DNA from: Adlercreutzia agrestimuris
GTDB lineage: Bacteria > Actinomycetota > Coriobacteriia > Coriobacteriales > Eggerthellaceae
Length of the DNA: 64,000 nucleotides
Direction of reading: 5' to 3'
Assembly (NCBI RefSeq): GCF_943193125.1
Contig: NZ_CALPCX010000004.1
Span: 1-64,000, forward strand
Shown here in pieces: positions 47,228-56,619 of the stretch (its first letter is position 1; each line of letters begins with the position of its first letter). The notes below the pieces were generated by a model. The model was not told where the DNA came from, searched no databases, and saw nothing but the letters and a program-made list of their open reading frames with translations. The translations under genes were made by a program, and so were the position numbers.

Positions 47228-49362
47228 TCATCTAAGAGTGGGGTAAGTTTGCCAGCACTTAAGATGGTCAGCTCGCGCGTTGCGCGCGAAATGGTAGTGT
47301 AGAGCCTGCGGCGCGTGATGTCATCATTGGGGTAGAGGCGCTCTGAAGCATCCGGAATGATGACGCGGTCAAACTCTAAACCTTTCGCAAGTTTAAGCGT
47401 AAGCAGAACAACACCTGATTCAGGGAGAGAACCGCGTTCGGATAGCAGCTCAGGGGCATTGGTGCCAAGCGCTGCTTGTATGCGTTTGGCTGCATGCTTA
47501 AAAGGCACAATGATGGCACAGAGCCCATCTTTTTGTTGTGCAGCCTCTACCGCGTCACAAAGAGCTTCTTTCCAGCTTTCTTCATCGGGGCAACTGATAA
47601 TCTCAGGTATTTGTTCTTGACGCTGGATGGAAGATATTTTGAGTTGGTCGTCGTGGCGTGCAAGTTGGGCAAAGAGCTCTGTAATGGCGGGGGTTGAGCG
47701 GTAGCTGGTCATGAGGTCTGCGCGCGAAACTTCGCCACACGCTCGTTTGAAAACATCTGCGATCTCATCATAGCTTGAGGATATCTCTGAAATGGCCTGA
47801 TTAGGGTCTCCCAGCAGCAAAAAGTGTGCACGTCGAAAGTACTTTGCCAAAACGGTTAGTTGTGCCACCGAGTAATCTTGTACTTCGTCAACCATGACAT
47901 AGCGCGCCTCAGCATTGCAAAGTCCTGTAACTGCCATTTTGACGTAAAGCCATTCAACAGAGGTGAGCCCGTCAGTGCGCAAAAGCCGCATGCCTATACG
48001 ATCAATGCGAAGCCATTCGTCATTTTCAACTTGAGTAAAAGCCTCGGCAAACTTGTGGTTGAGGTAGGTAAGCGTAAGCGCACGTGCTTCGTCTTCAGTC
48101 TGGGGGTCATACGTTTCATTAAAGAGCGCAAGTTGTTCGTTAACCTCTAAGGACGCTGCTTCAAGTTGCGCCGACTCGGAGGTTGCCATGGTTTTGAGAC
48201 GACCCTCCAGACGATGCACAAGTTCTTCGCGTATGAGTGTCACACGATGAGGGCCTGCGGGCGCCCGATGATATTTTTCAGAAAGCTTGCGTATAGAGTC
48301 TGCGCTAATAAGGCGCACACCGTGAAGGGTAATATCGCGAAAATCATGCACGTCAAACTCAAAAGACGAAAGTGCGGAGTCAATCTCTGCGAAGCGCTCT
48401 AATGGCGTGGAAATATCTCCTATGCCACGACCCTTTGGTAAGAGTGATTGAGCGAAGACGTCCCAGGTCACCATCTCGGGATTGCGTTCACCTAAATCTG
48501 GCAAAACCGAATCAATGTAGTGTGCAAATACCTCGTTAGGGGTAATGAGAAACACCTGTGAAGGATCAAGGGTTTGGCGCTCTTGATAGAACAAATAGGC
48601 AATTCGCTGGAGCAGCACGGATGTTTTACCGCTTCCAGCAATGCCAGAAACAAGCAGCGCTGCTACATCAGCATGACGGATGACGCTATTTTGCTCTCGT
48701 TGAATAGTGGCGGTGATGTCACGCATGTGGGCGGAGCGCTGATGTGAAAGCGAGGCAAGCAGCAGTGAATCTTCAATGGCAACATTGGTGTCAAAATAGG
48801 CATGTAGGATGTCTTTGGTGATGTCAAACTGACGGCGCAAGAGCAGATCAACGTCAATCGTGCGTCCTTCAGCAACATAGGACGTAGGACCCATTTCCTG
48901 ATTGTAGTACACCTCAGCAACAGGGCTTCTCCAGTCAACCACAAGACGTTTGTAGTTCTCATCAGAAACGCCTGCCGTCCCTAAGTAGAGTGATTTTGCG
49001 GGCGCATCAGGCTTGAACTGAACGTCAATTTTGGCGAAGTACGGCTGGCGAAGCAGCACTTCAAGCGCTGCAAGCTTTTCGGCCTCAACCGTCTGAGAGA
49101 GGTTATAGCCCGCAATGATGCGATTAACTGCCTCAAAGTCAGCCAACGTTTCCAAGATATCGTCAGCAGTGTCGAAGTTTGCGGTAAGCTCTTGCGCCAT
49201 GGCCTCTTTATCTTGCGCTGCCAAACGCGCACTTGTCTCAAGCTTGCGCGCTGTTATTTGCGAAAGCTCAGTGAGTTTTGCGTAGATGTCGCTCAGATGT
49301 TGCTGTTCAGCAACAAAAACAGGATCAGTTGTTTGTGAGGGCGTGCTTGTGTTGTTCGTCAT
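47224..49362 (-). CDS. helD: HelD-like RNA polymerase recycling helicase
   Basis: 712 residues. UvrD/Rep-type superfamily 1 ATPase: Walker A SGIAGSGKTSVL (about 248), DEVQDYS Walker B, GDPNQAISEI, and TLKLAKGLEFDRVIIPD with TISRATRELT at the C-terminus. The N-terminal 100 residues form the coiled-coil arm typical of HelD, which enters the RNA polymerase secondary channel and releases stalled polymerase. Many HelD proteins start with a similar FVAEQQHLSDIYAKL segment. The stop is interleaved with that of the convergent helicase gene. Confidence 0.9.
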   Translation of the reverse strand: MTNNTSTPSQTTDPVFVAEQQHLSDIYAKLTELSQITARKLETSARLAAQDKEAMAQELTANFDTADDILETLADFEAVNRIIAGYNLSQTVEAEKLAALEVLLRQPYFAKIDVQFKPDAPAKSLYLGTAGVSDENYKRLVVDWRSPVAEVYYNQEMGPTSYVAEGRTIDVDLLLRRQFDITKDILHAYFDTNVAIEDSLLLASLSHQRSAHMRDITATIQREQNSVIRHADVAALLVSGIAGSGKTSVLLQRIAYLFYQERQTLDPSQVFLITPNEVFAHYIDSVLPDLGERNPEMVTWDVFAQSLLPKGRGIGDISTPLERFAEIDSALSSFEFDVHDFRDITLHGVRLISADSIRKLSEKYHRAPAGPHRVTLIREELVHRLEGRLKTMATSESAQLEAASLEVNEQLALFNETYDPQTEDEARALTLTYLNHKFAEAFTQVENDEWLRIDRIGMRLLRTDGLTSVEWLYVKMAVTGLCNAEARYVMVDEVQDYSVAQLTVLAKYFRRAHFLLLGDPNQAISEISSSYDEIADVFKRACGEVSRADLMTSYRSTPAITELFAQLARHDDQLKISSIQRQEQIPEIISCPDEESWKEALCDAVEAAQQKDGLCAIIVPFKHAAKRIQAALGTNAPELLSERGSLPESGVVLLTLKLAKGLEFDRVIIPDASERLYPNDDITRRRLYTTISRATRELTILSAGKLTPLLDD

Positions 49363-49556
49363 ATGCTTTCACCTATATGTCATGAGCGTTATTTCTTCGG
49401 ATGCAGAATGAAGGCTTGTGGCCGGTCGATAAATTGTTCCAAGTATCTTACACGTTTACCGCTTGCCATCAAACCATCTGCCCTAAAACATCACGTTGGT
49501 ATACTGATCACTTACTTATTGTTTGCGTTGTCCCCGTGATTGTATGAGGAGCCAAT

Positions 49557-50495
49557 ATGTCATTTGAGGAAGATGTAGCGAAAGCGCACGCACTATTGCA
49601 AGCTCAGGCCGAAGCCGAAAAGCAGGCAGAAGAGCATCTGCCTGATCCGGAACTTGCGACCGCGGTAGCTCAAGCGCTTGTAGCTGTTCGCAAGGAAAAC
49701 CCGCTTGTTGGTTCTATTACGAACGCGGTAACAATGGATTTTGTGGCAAATGCGCAGCTTGCAATTGGTGGCTCTGCTGCCATGGTGTATCTGGGCGAAG
49801 AGGGTCAGGCGCTTGCTGAAGTGGGCAATGCGCTTTATATCAACATGGGCACATTACTACCGCTTCACGAAGAAGCCATTCCTGCGGCTGCACGTATTGC
49901 GCATGAGACGAACACGCCTTGGGTACTTGACCCTGTAGGTATTGGCATTGGTGGTATGCGCGGACGCATCTTGTTGGAGTTAGCGGCGTGTAAACCAACT
50001 ATCATTCGCGGTAACGCTTCAGAGATTATTGCACTTGCTTCACTTTGGGCGGTTCCTATGACAACGGGCGCTCTTGAGCATTCAAAGCGCGGCCTCGTGC
50101 GTGGTGTTGATTCTACTGATCAGGTAGATGACGCCTTAGTGGCGGCATGTGAACTTGCGCAGTTCACCGGTGGAGCGGTAATGGTTTCGGGCAAGCAAGA
50201 CGCCGTGTGCGACGCTACGCATATCGTGCGCGTGTTTGGCGGCAGTGCCCTGATGAGCAAAGTCACCGGGTTTGGTTGTTCGTTGGGTGGCGTTGCGGCG
50301 GTCTTTGCCGGAGTGGCTGATCCGTTTGTTGCAGCAGTGGCGGCATCTTGCTCATACAAAAAAGCTGGTACGAGGGCTGCTACACGCTCAAGCGGACCAG
50401 GTACCTTTAAAGCGGCCTTTTTGGATGCCCTTTATACGCTTGACTCGGCCGAGATTGCCGAGCGCATCTCTTCAGTTGACACACTTGAGCGCTAA
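49557..50495 (+). CDS. thiM: Hydroxyethylthiazole kinase
   Basis: 312 residues, about 40 longer than usual ThiM (272) because of an N-terminal acidic helix (residues 1-28). The core shows NPLVGSITNAVTMDFVANAQLAIGG, WVLDPVGIGIGGMRG, IIRGNASEI and VTGFGCSLGGVAAVFAG (anion hole/active site). It phosphorylates 4-methyl-5-hydroxyethylthiazole for thiamine salvage. ATGAGGAG precedes the ATG, so the long start is supported. I see no TPP riboswitch core in the 195 bases upstream. A thiamine-binding protein gene follows 12 bases later. Confidence 0.93.
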   Translation: MSFEEDVAKAHALLQAQAEAEKQAEEHLPDPELATAVAQALVAVRKENPLVGSITNAVTMDFVANAQLAIGGSAAMVYLGEEGQALAEVGNALYINMGTLLPLHEEAIPAAARIAHETNTPWVLDPVGIGIGGMRGRILLELAACKPTIIRGNASEIIALASLWAVPMTTGALEHSKRGLVRGVDSTDQVDDALVAACELAQFTGGAVMVSGKQDAVCDATHIVRVFGGSALMSKVTGFGCSLGGVAAVFAGVADPFVAAVAASCSYKKAGTRAATRSSGPGTFKAAFLDALYTLDSAEIAERISSVDTLER

Positions 50496-50507
50496 GGCGG
50501 TCTTTTA

Positions 50508-50804
50508 ATGAATACGTTAGTAGCGGTTGCAATTGCTCCTTTTGGTATAGGGGATGAGCTTGCTGATGAGGTTTCTGAAGTTGTGCGCGTGATTCGCGCT
50601 TCGGGTTTGCCTCATAAGACAACATCCATGTTCACCGAGATTGAGGGCGAATGGGATGATGTTATGCAGGTGGTCAAGGACGCTACCTTTGTCTTGGCTG
50701 AGCGGGGCATTCGCACTGAAGTTGTTCTTAAAGCAGATATTCGCCCAGGGTATACCAATACTATGGAGAGCAAGGTGGCAAAAGTAGAGGAGCGCCTAGC
50801 TTAA
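50508..50804 (+). CDS. MTH1187/YkoF-type thiamine-binding protein
   Basis: 98 residues, the length of the MTH1187 (DUF77) family. It shows AVAIAPFGIGDELADEVSEVVRVI, TTSMFTEIEGEWDDVMQVVKDA and the C-terminal KADIRPGYTNTMESKVAKVEE. Family members bind thiamine or its hydroxymethylpyrimidine moiety. Placed 12 bases after thiM, it likely acts in thiamine salvage or uptake. Convergent with the ABC exporter gene, 9 bases away. Confidence 0.9.
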   Translation: MNTLVAVAIAPFGIGDELADEVSEVVRVIRASGLPHKTTSMFTEIEGEWDDVMQVVKDATFVLAERGIRTEVVLKADIRPGYTNTMESKVAKVEERLA

Positions 50805-50813
50805 GACGCTTCT

Positions 50814-52604
50814 CTACTCGTCTTCATATGCGCCTGTTTGACGGTTCCAAAGATGTGCATAGTCGCCATTTTTGGCGACGAGTTCTGCGTGAGTTCCGTC
50901 TTCGACAATCTTGCCTTCTGAGAGCACGACAATTCTATCAAGGCTTGCCACGGTGGAAAGCCGATGTGCCACCACCAAAGAAGTGCGACCTTGCATGAGG
51001 TTGCCGAGCGCTTCTTGTACCAGCGCTTCGCTCTCAGAGTCCAAGGCGCTTGTTGCCTCGTCAAGCACCAATATGGGTGCGTCGGCTAAAATGGCGCGCG
51101 CGATAGCTATGCGTTGTCGCTGACCGCCAGAAAGCTTGATGCCGCGTTCTCCTGTTACGGTATCAAAACCTTGCGGGAGCTTCTCTATAAACTCAAGCGC
51201 ATTTGCAAGACGCGCCGCCTCTTTGATTTCGTTTAATGTTGCATCGGGTTTACCGTAGGCAATATTTTCTGCGATGGAGCGGTGAAAGAGCAGCGCCTCT
51301 TGCGGCACATAGGCAATTTGTTGGCGAAGGCTTTGCTGCGTGATATCAGCAATATTTTGACCATCAACGTAAATTTTGCCTTCTTGGATGTCAGCCAAGC
51401 GCAATAAAAGCTTGGTAAGTGTTGTCTTGCCCGACCCGCTTATTCCCACTAAACCAACGCGCTGTCCTGCAGGGATATGTAAATTGAAGTCATCGAAGAC
51501 CTCTGTGATTGCGCCGCCGTCGGTGTAGTTAAAGCCAATATGATCAAAATCAATGTCGCCAAGCTCAACAACGAGCGGTTGTGCGTCAGGTTTGTCTGCT
51601 ACCAAGCGAGGCTCATCAAGCACCTGTGTCATGCCAGATGCGTCGCCAAATGCTTGGTTGAGGCGCTGTAAGCCTGTATTGATGAAGTTGAACTGGTTGG
51701 TGACCGTATAGGTGTAGGTGAACATGATGATGACGGTGCCTGGAGAGATGTTGAACCAGGCATTACCGCCTGCAATGAAGACGGTGACTACGCTCATGAT
51801 GACAACGGTTATGCTTGCAGTAATGACCCCGCGCGCAAGAGAAGAGCGCATACGCTGAGAATCGCGGGCAACTACTTCGCGATTGGCAGTGTCGAACAGT
51901 GCACGCTCATAATCTTCGCGACCGTATGTCTTAACGGCAAGAATATTGGTAACCGCATCAGACAGTTCGCCTGAGAGTTGATTTTGCGCGCCAGCTGCCT
52001 TTTCGTTGAGGTGCAAAATGCGTTTGTACATGACATAAGAAATGGTTGCATAGATTGCCAAAAGAGCCATCAGTACTGCTGCATATAAGGGCACAACAGG
52101 GATAAGGAGAGCGCAGGTAAATACAACAGAACAGAGCACGGGTAAAAACGGGAAGGTTATGGTGTTCATAAGCAGCGTGTATGCGCTCATAAACTTCGCT
52201 GTCTGGCTGACGAGCGTGCCACCAAAACGGTTGGAATGAAAAGTCATGGATTGGTTAGAAAGTGCGTCAAAAGCCATGGTGGCTAAGTCGTAGTTCACCT
52301 TAATCTGAAGCTTCCAAGACGTGTAGTCTTGCAGTTTTGAGCAAGCTTGACCGCATAAGTTAATCAAGATAAGCGCAACAATGTAGGGACCAAAGACCGA
52401 AAACACCTGGTCGGCAGCTACTGGCTCGGCGCTAATACGGTCAACGATGAGGCTCATAACATAGGGGTTGCCATAAGAGAGCAACCCACAAAAACCAATC
52501 GTGGACAAAATGAGCGCAATCCAAAGACCAAAGTGTTTTTTCGTTGCCTGCCAAAAATAATGCAGGGTTCGCAGTGTGGTTGAGGTAGAAGTTTTCGTTT
52601 TCAT
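50814..52604 (-). CDS. ABC exporter, fused permease and ATPase
   Basis: 596 residues. The N-terminal six-helix ABC membrane domain (about 20-310) is followed by an ATPase with Walker A GISGSGKTT (about 378), signature LSGGQRQRIAIARAIL, LDEATSALD and switch His in VVAHRLST. This is the type of lipid, peptide or drug half-transporter that acts as a dimer. Only one half-transporter gene is here, so a homodimer is likely. The gene starts 5 bases after the LuxR-type regulator stop, so the two are probably cotranscribed and the regulator may control export. Confidence 0.92.
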   Translation of the reverse strand: MKTKTSTSTTLRTLHYFWQATKKHFGLWIALILSTIGFCGLLSYGNPYVMSLIVDRISAEPVAADQVFSVFGPYIVALILINLCGQACSKLQDYTSWKLQIKVNYDLATMAFDALSNQSMTFHSNRFGGTLVSQTAKFMSAYTLLMNTITFPFLPVLCSVVFTCALLIPVVPLYAAVLMALLAIYATISYVMYKRILHLNEKAAGAQNQLSGELSDAVTNILAVKTYGREDYERALFDTANREVVARDSQRMRSSLARGVITASITVVIMSVVTVFIAGGNAWFNISPGTVIIMFTYTYTVTNQFNFINTGLQRLNQAFGDASGMTQVLDEPRLVADKPDAQPLVVELGDIDFDHIGFNYTDGGAITEVFDDFNLHIPAGQRVGLVGISGSGKTTLTKLLLRLADIQEGKIYVDGQNIADITQQSLRQQIAYVPQEALLFHRSIAENIAYGKPDATLNEIKEAARLANALEFIEKLPQGFDTVTGERGIKLSGGQRQRIAIARAILADAPILVLDEATSALDSESEALVQEALGNLMQGRTSLVVAHRLSTVASLDRIVVLSEGKIVEDGTHAELVAKNGDYAHLWNRQTGAYEDE

Positions 52605-52609
52605 GGGCG

Positions 52610-54055
52610 CTATTGTAGCGCATGAGGCGAATCGCCCTCAATGAGGTCAATCAGTTGTTGGTGTGAGTGAATATTGAGCTTTGCGTATATGTGCTTGACG
52701 TGCGCTTTTACGGTGTTGCGAGAAACCACTAGTTCTTCTTCTATATATTCGCGATTCCTACCTCGCGCAAGCATGGCAAACACTTCTTTTTCGCGTGGTG
52801 TGAGGTTGTACGTATGAGCTATAGCCGCACAGCGCTCATCAAAAATTTCGGTAGGGGTGCGAATTTCAACGGACTCAATAACAGGCTGAACACCCTCAAT
52901 GATTCCAGAAAAGGTGAATGAACTCAGCCCGATGATGACATAGGCGGCAAAGGCCATGAGGAGTGCACCTGCAATGATAAAAAGAAGCGAGCTTTGTGCG
53001 GCAATAGCATCATTGGCGGCAACACCAGCAGCTGCGCCAACGAGTGTGCCAAAAGCAGAAACACCACGCCCCCATGTAATAACGGTAGTTGCGCCAACGG
53101 GATTTCGTGCAGCAATAGCCACGAGCGCCATCCATGCTGTCATAGAAAAGAGCACGTTGCCAGCAGAAAGGAGCGATGCAGCCCATGTGGTATGCGAAAG
53201 GATGTTGCCGGCAGCCAAAAGAAAGCCGCCTATTACAAAGAGCGCAGAGATTCTCACAAGCATATCAGCGGGATAGCGCTTTTTGCTGATAATCACATAT
53301 CCTGCTACGAGAACGGGGGGAACAATAGTCAAAAAGCTGTATTGCGGGACACCAGCCTCTTCGCCAAAGCGAAGTGAAAACCCAAAGGCAAGTTGGAAGA
53401 GAAAGAGGCAGATGAACAGTGCCGAAAAAGGTGCAAGGAAAGAATAGGGGCGAATAACAGCAAGATCTGATGGGGCATCAGATGTATGTGCAAGTGATAT
53501 GAGGGGTAAACCGAGACGCAAGCTGAGTGCGGTTGCGATGATTGGGTAGATGCAATAGCCAAGATAGGGAATTGCAAGGGGAAGACCAATAAGCGCTTCT
53601 CCGCAGACATATTGACCAATGAATGCAGCGCAGATGGCAACCGTTGCACCTTGTATGGAAAGTTTTGAAAGTGAAAGCCCAGCAAAAACAGTTGCACCTG
53701 CTCGTCCAAGAGAAAATAAGCAAGCACCCGCAATCACCAACGGGGGCATTTTAGTGATAAGACCACAGGTCAAAACGATGGCGCCTGCTCCTATACAGAC
53801 AAAGGTAGCTCCCACAAACGCGTGTGGGGTAAGTATGCGAGGGAAGCGGTAGGCAATAAATCCAAGCGCAAGCAGGGCAACTGCCGCACAGGTAACTGAA
53901 ATATCTCGCGTAAAGGTGTATATATCGTCAAAAAGCGGAAACACCGAAGCATTCATGAGCGTTGTGGTTGCTAAAAGCAAAGCAAGTGCACATGCGCAGC
54001 GAATGACAAGTGCAATTTCAGCGTGTTCAATATGTGTGCGAAGCGAAGATGTCAT
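52610..54055 (-). CDS. LuxR-family regulator with multi-pass membrane input domain
   Basis: 481 residues. About 12 hydrophobic segments fill residues 15-390; the C-terminal 65 residues are a LuxR helix-turn-helix (LTPREKEVFAMLARGRN, VSRNTVKAHVKHIYAKLNIHS). This membrane-LuxR architecture is common in Eggerthellaceae, often next to reductase or transporter genes, and presumably senses a substrate at the membrane. ATG 54055 with AAGGCGG upstream is chosen over one at 54073. It follows the flavoprotein gene after a terminator and precedes the ABC exporter by 5 bases. Confidence 0.92.
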   Translation of the reverse strand: MTSSLRTHIEHAEIALVIRCACALALLLATTTLMNASVFPLFDDIYTFTRDISVTCAAVALLALGFIAYRFPRILTPHAFVGATFVCIGAGAIVLTCGLITKMPPLVIAGACLFSLGRAGATVFAGLSLSKLSIQGATVAICAAFIGQYVCGEALIGLPLAIPYLGYCIYPIIATALSLRLGLPLISLAHTSDAPSDLAVIRPYSFLAPFSALFICLFLFQLAFGFSLRFGEEAGVPQYSFLTIVPPVLVAGYVIISKKRYPADMLVRISALFVIGGFLLAAGNILSHTTWAASLLSAGNVLFSMTAWMALVAIAARNPVGATTVITWGRGVSAFGTLVGAAAGVAANDAIAAQSSLLFIIAGALLMAFAAYVIIGLSSFTFSGIIEGVQPVIESVEIRTPTEIFDERCAAIAHTYNLTPREKEVFAMLARGRNREYIEEELVVSRNTVKAHVKHIYAKLNIHSHQQLIDLIEGDSPHALQ

Positions 54056-54157
54056 ATGCCGCCTTGAATACAAAAGATGAGTGCTTTGTTGAATTAGATA
54101 ACACGGTGATGAGAGATATTGTACCTGGTATTTTGTGCGCGCTTGTTGTCTCTTTAG

Positions 54158-54185
54158 AAAAAAGCCCCGGTTTAAAAACCGGGGC
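54158..54185 (-). terminator. Terminator of the cytochrome-flavoprotein operon
   Basis: GCCCCGGTTT (54164-54173) pairs exactly with AAACCGGGGC (54176-54185). The minus-strand stem runs into six Ts (As at 54158-54163). It lies 58 bases after the flavoprotein stop. Confidence 0.92.
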
Positions 54186-54242
54186 GAGGGTTGGAGAAAG
54201 GAGTAAAGCTAAAAGGCGAACTTAAGCTTGTATGTGGCGTGC

Positions 54243-55970
54243 TTACGCCTGACCGGTGGCGGCAAGCATGCCGGCGCGGCGGCCAAAGGTCATGGTGCGA
54301 CCGCATGCTAAGCCAGTAAGGAGATTGGGGTAGCTGACAGAGAAGAAGCCGCCTGAATCGTTGCCAGTCAGATAGAGGCCCTCAATAGGATCGCCATTCA
54401 CGTCGCAAGGATGCATGTTGGTGTCAATGGTGACACCGTCAAGGGTTGCCAAGAACCAAGCACCCGTGCGCACGCCGTAGTAGGGCGGAGTATTGAGGGG
54501 CATCAGACGATACGCTTCTTTGAAGTAGTCGGTGTCTTCGCCTGCCTCTGCCATTTCGTTGTAGTGCTTCCAGGAAGCAACCGTTGTCTCAACAGGGAGG
54601 TTGAGTTTTTCAGCAAGTTCTTCCATGGTATCTGCTTGCTGCACATATCCATCTTCAATAAGCTTTTCAATCATGCCGTCAACAGCCACCATGGGGATGT
54701 TGTTTTTAGCGCCGTTGTCGAAGGGATAGAGGCGACAGCAGCCCACTTCGTTCATAATGCGTGCTTGCTCTGCATGATTGGCATCCCAGATATCAACGTA
54801 AGTTTGATGGGGCTGCATGATAGCAGAGTGCAGCATGTAATCATAAGGGCCTGATTCGTTGCAGAAACGCTCACCTTTGAGATTGAGCTTCATGAAGGGT
54901 TGCTCGCCGAACCAGAACCAGCGGCCAAGCACGCCATCACCTGCAGTCTGATCAGGTTTGACGCAGGCACGATTGAAGGTACAAGCCGCGCCCAGGGGAT
55001 CCATGGTGGCACCCAGCCACAGAGCGGCTTTGATGCCGTCTCCGGTAGGATTGCCGCCAGAACCGGGAGCAGCAATGCGGATCTTTTGATTCCATGCTTG
55101 GCGATCTTCCATCATTTCAAGGTTGTTGCCGTAGCCACCTGTTGAGAGGATGACGCCTTTTGATGCGTTGATGCGAATGTAGTGACGATCTCCATCAACA
55201 GCGCGTGCAATAACACCAGTGACGCGACCGCTTTCATTTTGCTCGCACTTGATAAACTCGGTATGCCAACGGATCTCTGCATCCAATTCAGCAATGTAGG
55301 CAAGCAGAGATTTTTTGAAACCCCACTCTTCGTCTTTTCCTACCAAATCGGTCTTTTGGGGGCTGTGGCCCGTTGCCCATGCCTTATCGCGTGCGCCTGC
55401 ACCTTCGGTTCCAACAGAGCCTTCAAACTCCATTACCAATTTGCCGTCACGTTCGATGATGTCGGTGATCCAGTCAATCATAGCGCCAGATTCATTTGCC
55501 CACAGCTTAACCAAGTCATAATCAACGAAGCCGTTTGCGTAGCGCACGATGTCTTCAATGGCTTCTTTTTTCTCAATCTTAAATTGCGGGAATTCTTCAA
55601 AAGAAGCTTGTTGCAAACGTGAATCAATTGCGCCAATGTCTTCGCGAAGGTTATGTGCAGTATCTTGACGATCAATTGCTAAAACGTGTGCGCCATTCTC
55701 TGCCGCTGAGATGATCGTCGGAAGACCACCGGTACCAATACCAACTACCAAAACTTCGGTATCAAGGGTTTCGGTAATGTCTGATTCAAGAATCTCAGGA
55801 GGCTCGCCAAGCCAGGAAGGGACACCGAAGTCTCCGCGGCGTTCGTTGGTTGGAGCTGGTGCTGCATAACCTTGGCCGCATGCGGAAAGACCAGAAGCAG
55901 ACAGACCGGCAAGGGCTGCAAGGCCAGCGCCCTGCAAAAAGCTTCTGCGTGAAAAACCTTTATTGCTCAT
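54243..55970 (-). CDS. Tat-exported FAD-dependent reductase (fumarate-reductase-like)
   Basis: 575 residues. The N-terminus FSRRSFLQGAGLAALAGLSA is a twin-arginine signal, and LSAC at about residue 28-31 could be a lipobox. FAD binding is shown by TEVLVVGIGTGGLPTIISAAENGA (about 70-93) and C-terminal GLYLTGNDSGGFFSVSYPNLLTGLACG. It lacks the FMN domain found in the gene at 37082, so electrons must come from a partner. That is the cytochrome gene directly upstream, which it overlaps by 11 bases. The substrate may be fumarate or another enoate or xenobiotic; the arrangement resembles Cgr1/Cgr2 of Eggerthella lenta. Confidence 0.9.
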   Translation of the reverse strand: MSNKGFSRRSFLQGAGLAALAGLSASGLSACGQGYAAPAPTNERRGDFGVPSWLGEPPEILESDITETLDTEVLVVGIGTGGLPTIISAAENGAHVLAIDRQDTAHNLREDIGAIDSRLQQASFEEFPQFKIEKKEAIEDIVRYANGFVDYDLVKLWANESGAMIDWITDIIERDGKLVMEFEGSVGTEGAGARDKAWATGHSPQKTDLVGKDEEWGFKKSLLAYIAELDAEIRWHTEFIKCEQNESGRVTGVIARAVDGDRHYIRINASKGVILSTGGYGNNLEMMEDRQAWNQKIRIAAPGSGGNPTGDGIKAALWLGATMDPLGAACTFNRACVKPDQTAGDGVLGRWFWFGEQPFMKLNLKGERFCNESGPYDYMLHSAIMQPHQTYVDIWDANHAEQARIMNEVGCCRLYPFDNGAKNNIPMVAVDGMIEKLIEDGYVQQADTMEELAEKLNLPVETTVASWKHYNEMAEAGEDTDYFKEAYRLMPLNTPPYYGVRTGAWFLATLDGVTIDTNMHPCDVNGDPIEGLYLTGNDSGGFFSVSYPNLLTGLACGRTMTFGRRAGMLAATGQA

Positions 55971-56619
55971 TGGGTGCCTCCCATCCTTCGGGCATGTTTA
56001 AGCTATGGCATTCGTTACAAACCAACACGTTGGCTTCGTGAATTCCGTGGCAATCGCCGCACTCAAGCGCGAGATCTTGATGACTTGCGTGGGGGTTGTA
56101 TTTGGGGTCGTTGTCAGAAAAGCCCCAGAGGTTGTTGGTGATTTCGTCGAAGGTGGTGCCGGCAGCGTGATGACATTCGCTGCGTGCACAAAACTCTTCG
56201 TTGGCAAATTCTTTGCCTGTTGCAAGCATAGTGCCGTCATCAGTCATTGGGTAGCTGTCTGAGACCCATGCCATTACTTCTGAGATTTGAGTTGTGAGCT
56301 CTGCTTCATGGCAATTGAGGCAAGCAATATCATTGTTGGCGTGTGCCGTGATGCCTAGGTGGGGATCGTCTGCGGTATAGGTTTCTACGTAGTAGTCCAT
56401 CGGACTGTGGCAGACGGAGTTACAAAAGCTTGGTTGCTCATGCCATACCCAAAAGCCTGCTCCTGCTACAACAATGACTGCCACAATGACGCCAGCGACA
56501 ATCCAACCGCGCTTGCGAGGGCGCTTAGGCTCTGCGTTTTGTGGCGTTGCTGACGCTTCGGTTGCTGTCGTGGAGTTTTGCGTATCAGCAAAACTACTTT
56601 GATGCTCTGTGTTTGTCAT
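55960..56619 (-). CDS. Membrane-anchored multiheme cytochrome c (NapC/NirT-like)
   Basis: 219 residues. A basic and hydrophobic anchor (about 33-57) precedes five haem motifs: C66-x3-C70-H71, C100-x2-C103-H104, C144-x4-C149-H150, C187-x2-C190-H191 and C201-x2-C204-H205. Two of the five are non-standard in spacing. The first, FCNSVCHSPMD, corresponds to the menaquinol-oxidising haem of NapC/NrfH-type proteins. It should take electrons from menaquinol and pass them to the exported flavoprotein encoded next. ATG 56619 has AAAGGAG upstream and gives a sensible short cytoplasmic N-terminus. Confidence 0.9.
   Translation of the reverse strand: MTNTEHQSSFADTQNSTTATEASATPQNAEPKRPRKRGWIVAGVIVAVIVVAGAGFWVWHEQPSFCNSVCHSPMDYYVETYTADDPHLGITAHANNDIACLNCHEAELTTQISEVMAWVSDSYPMTDDGTMLATGKEFANEEFCARSECHHAAGTTFDEITNNLWGFSDNDPKYNPHASHQDLALECGDCHGIHEANVLVCNECHSLNMPEGWEAPNEQ

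Noticed and set aside
42549..49362. HerA-like ATPase, helicases and HIT protein as a defence island
   Set aside because: The HerA-like protein is the YjgR/DUF853 type without a SIR2 or nuclease partner, and the helicases match HelD and a Ski2-like housekeeping group. No integrase or anti-phage effector is visible.
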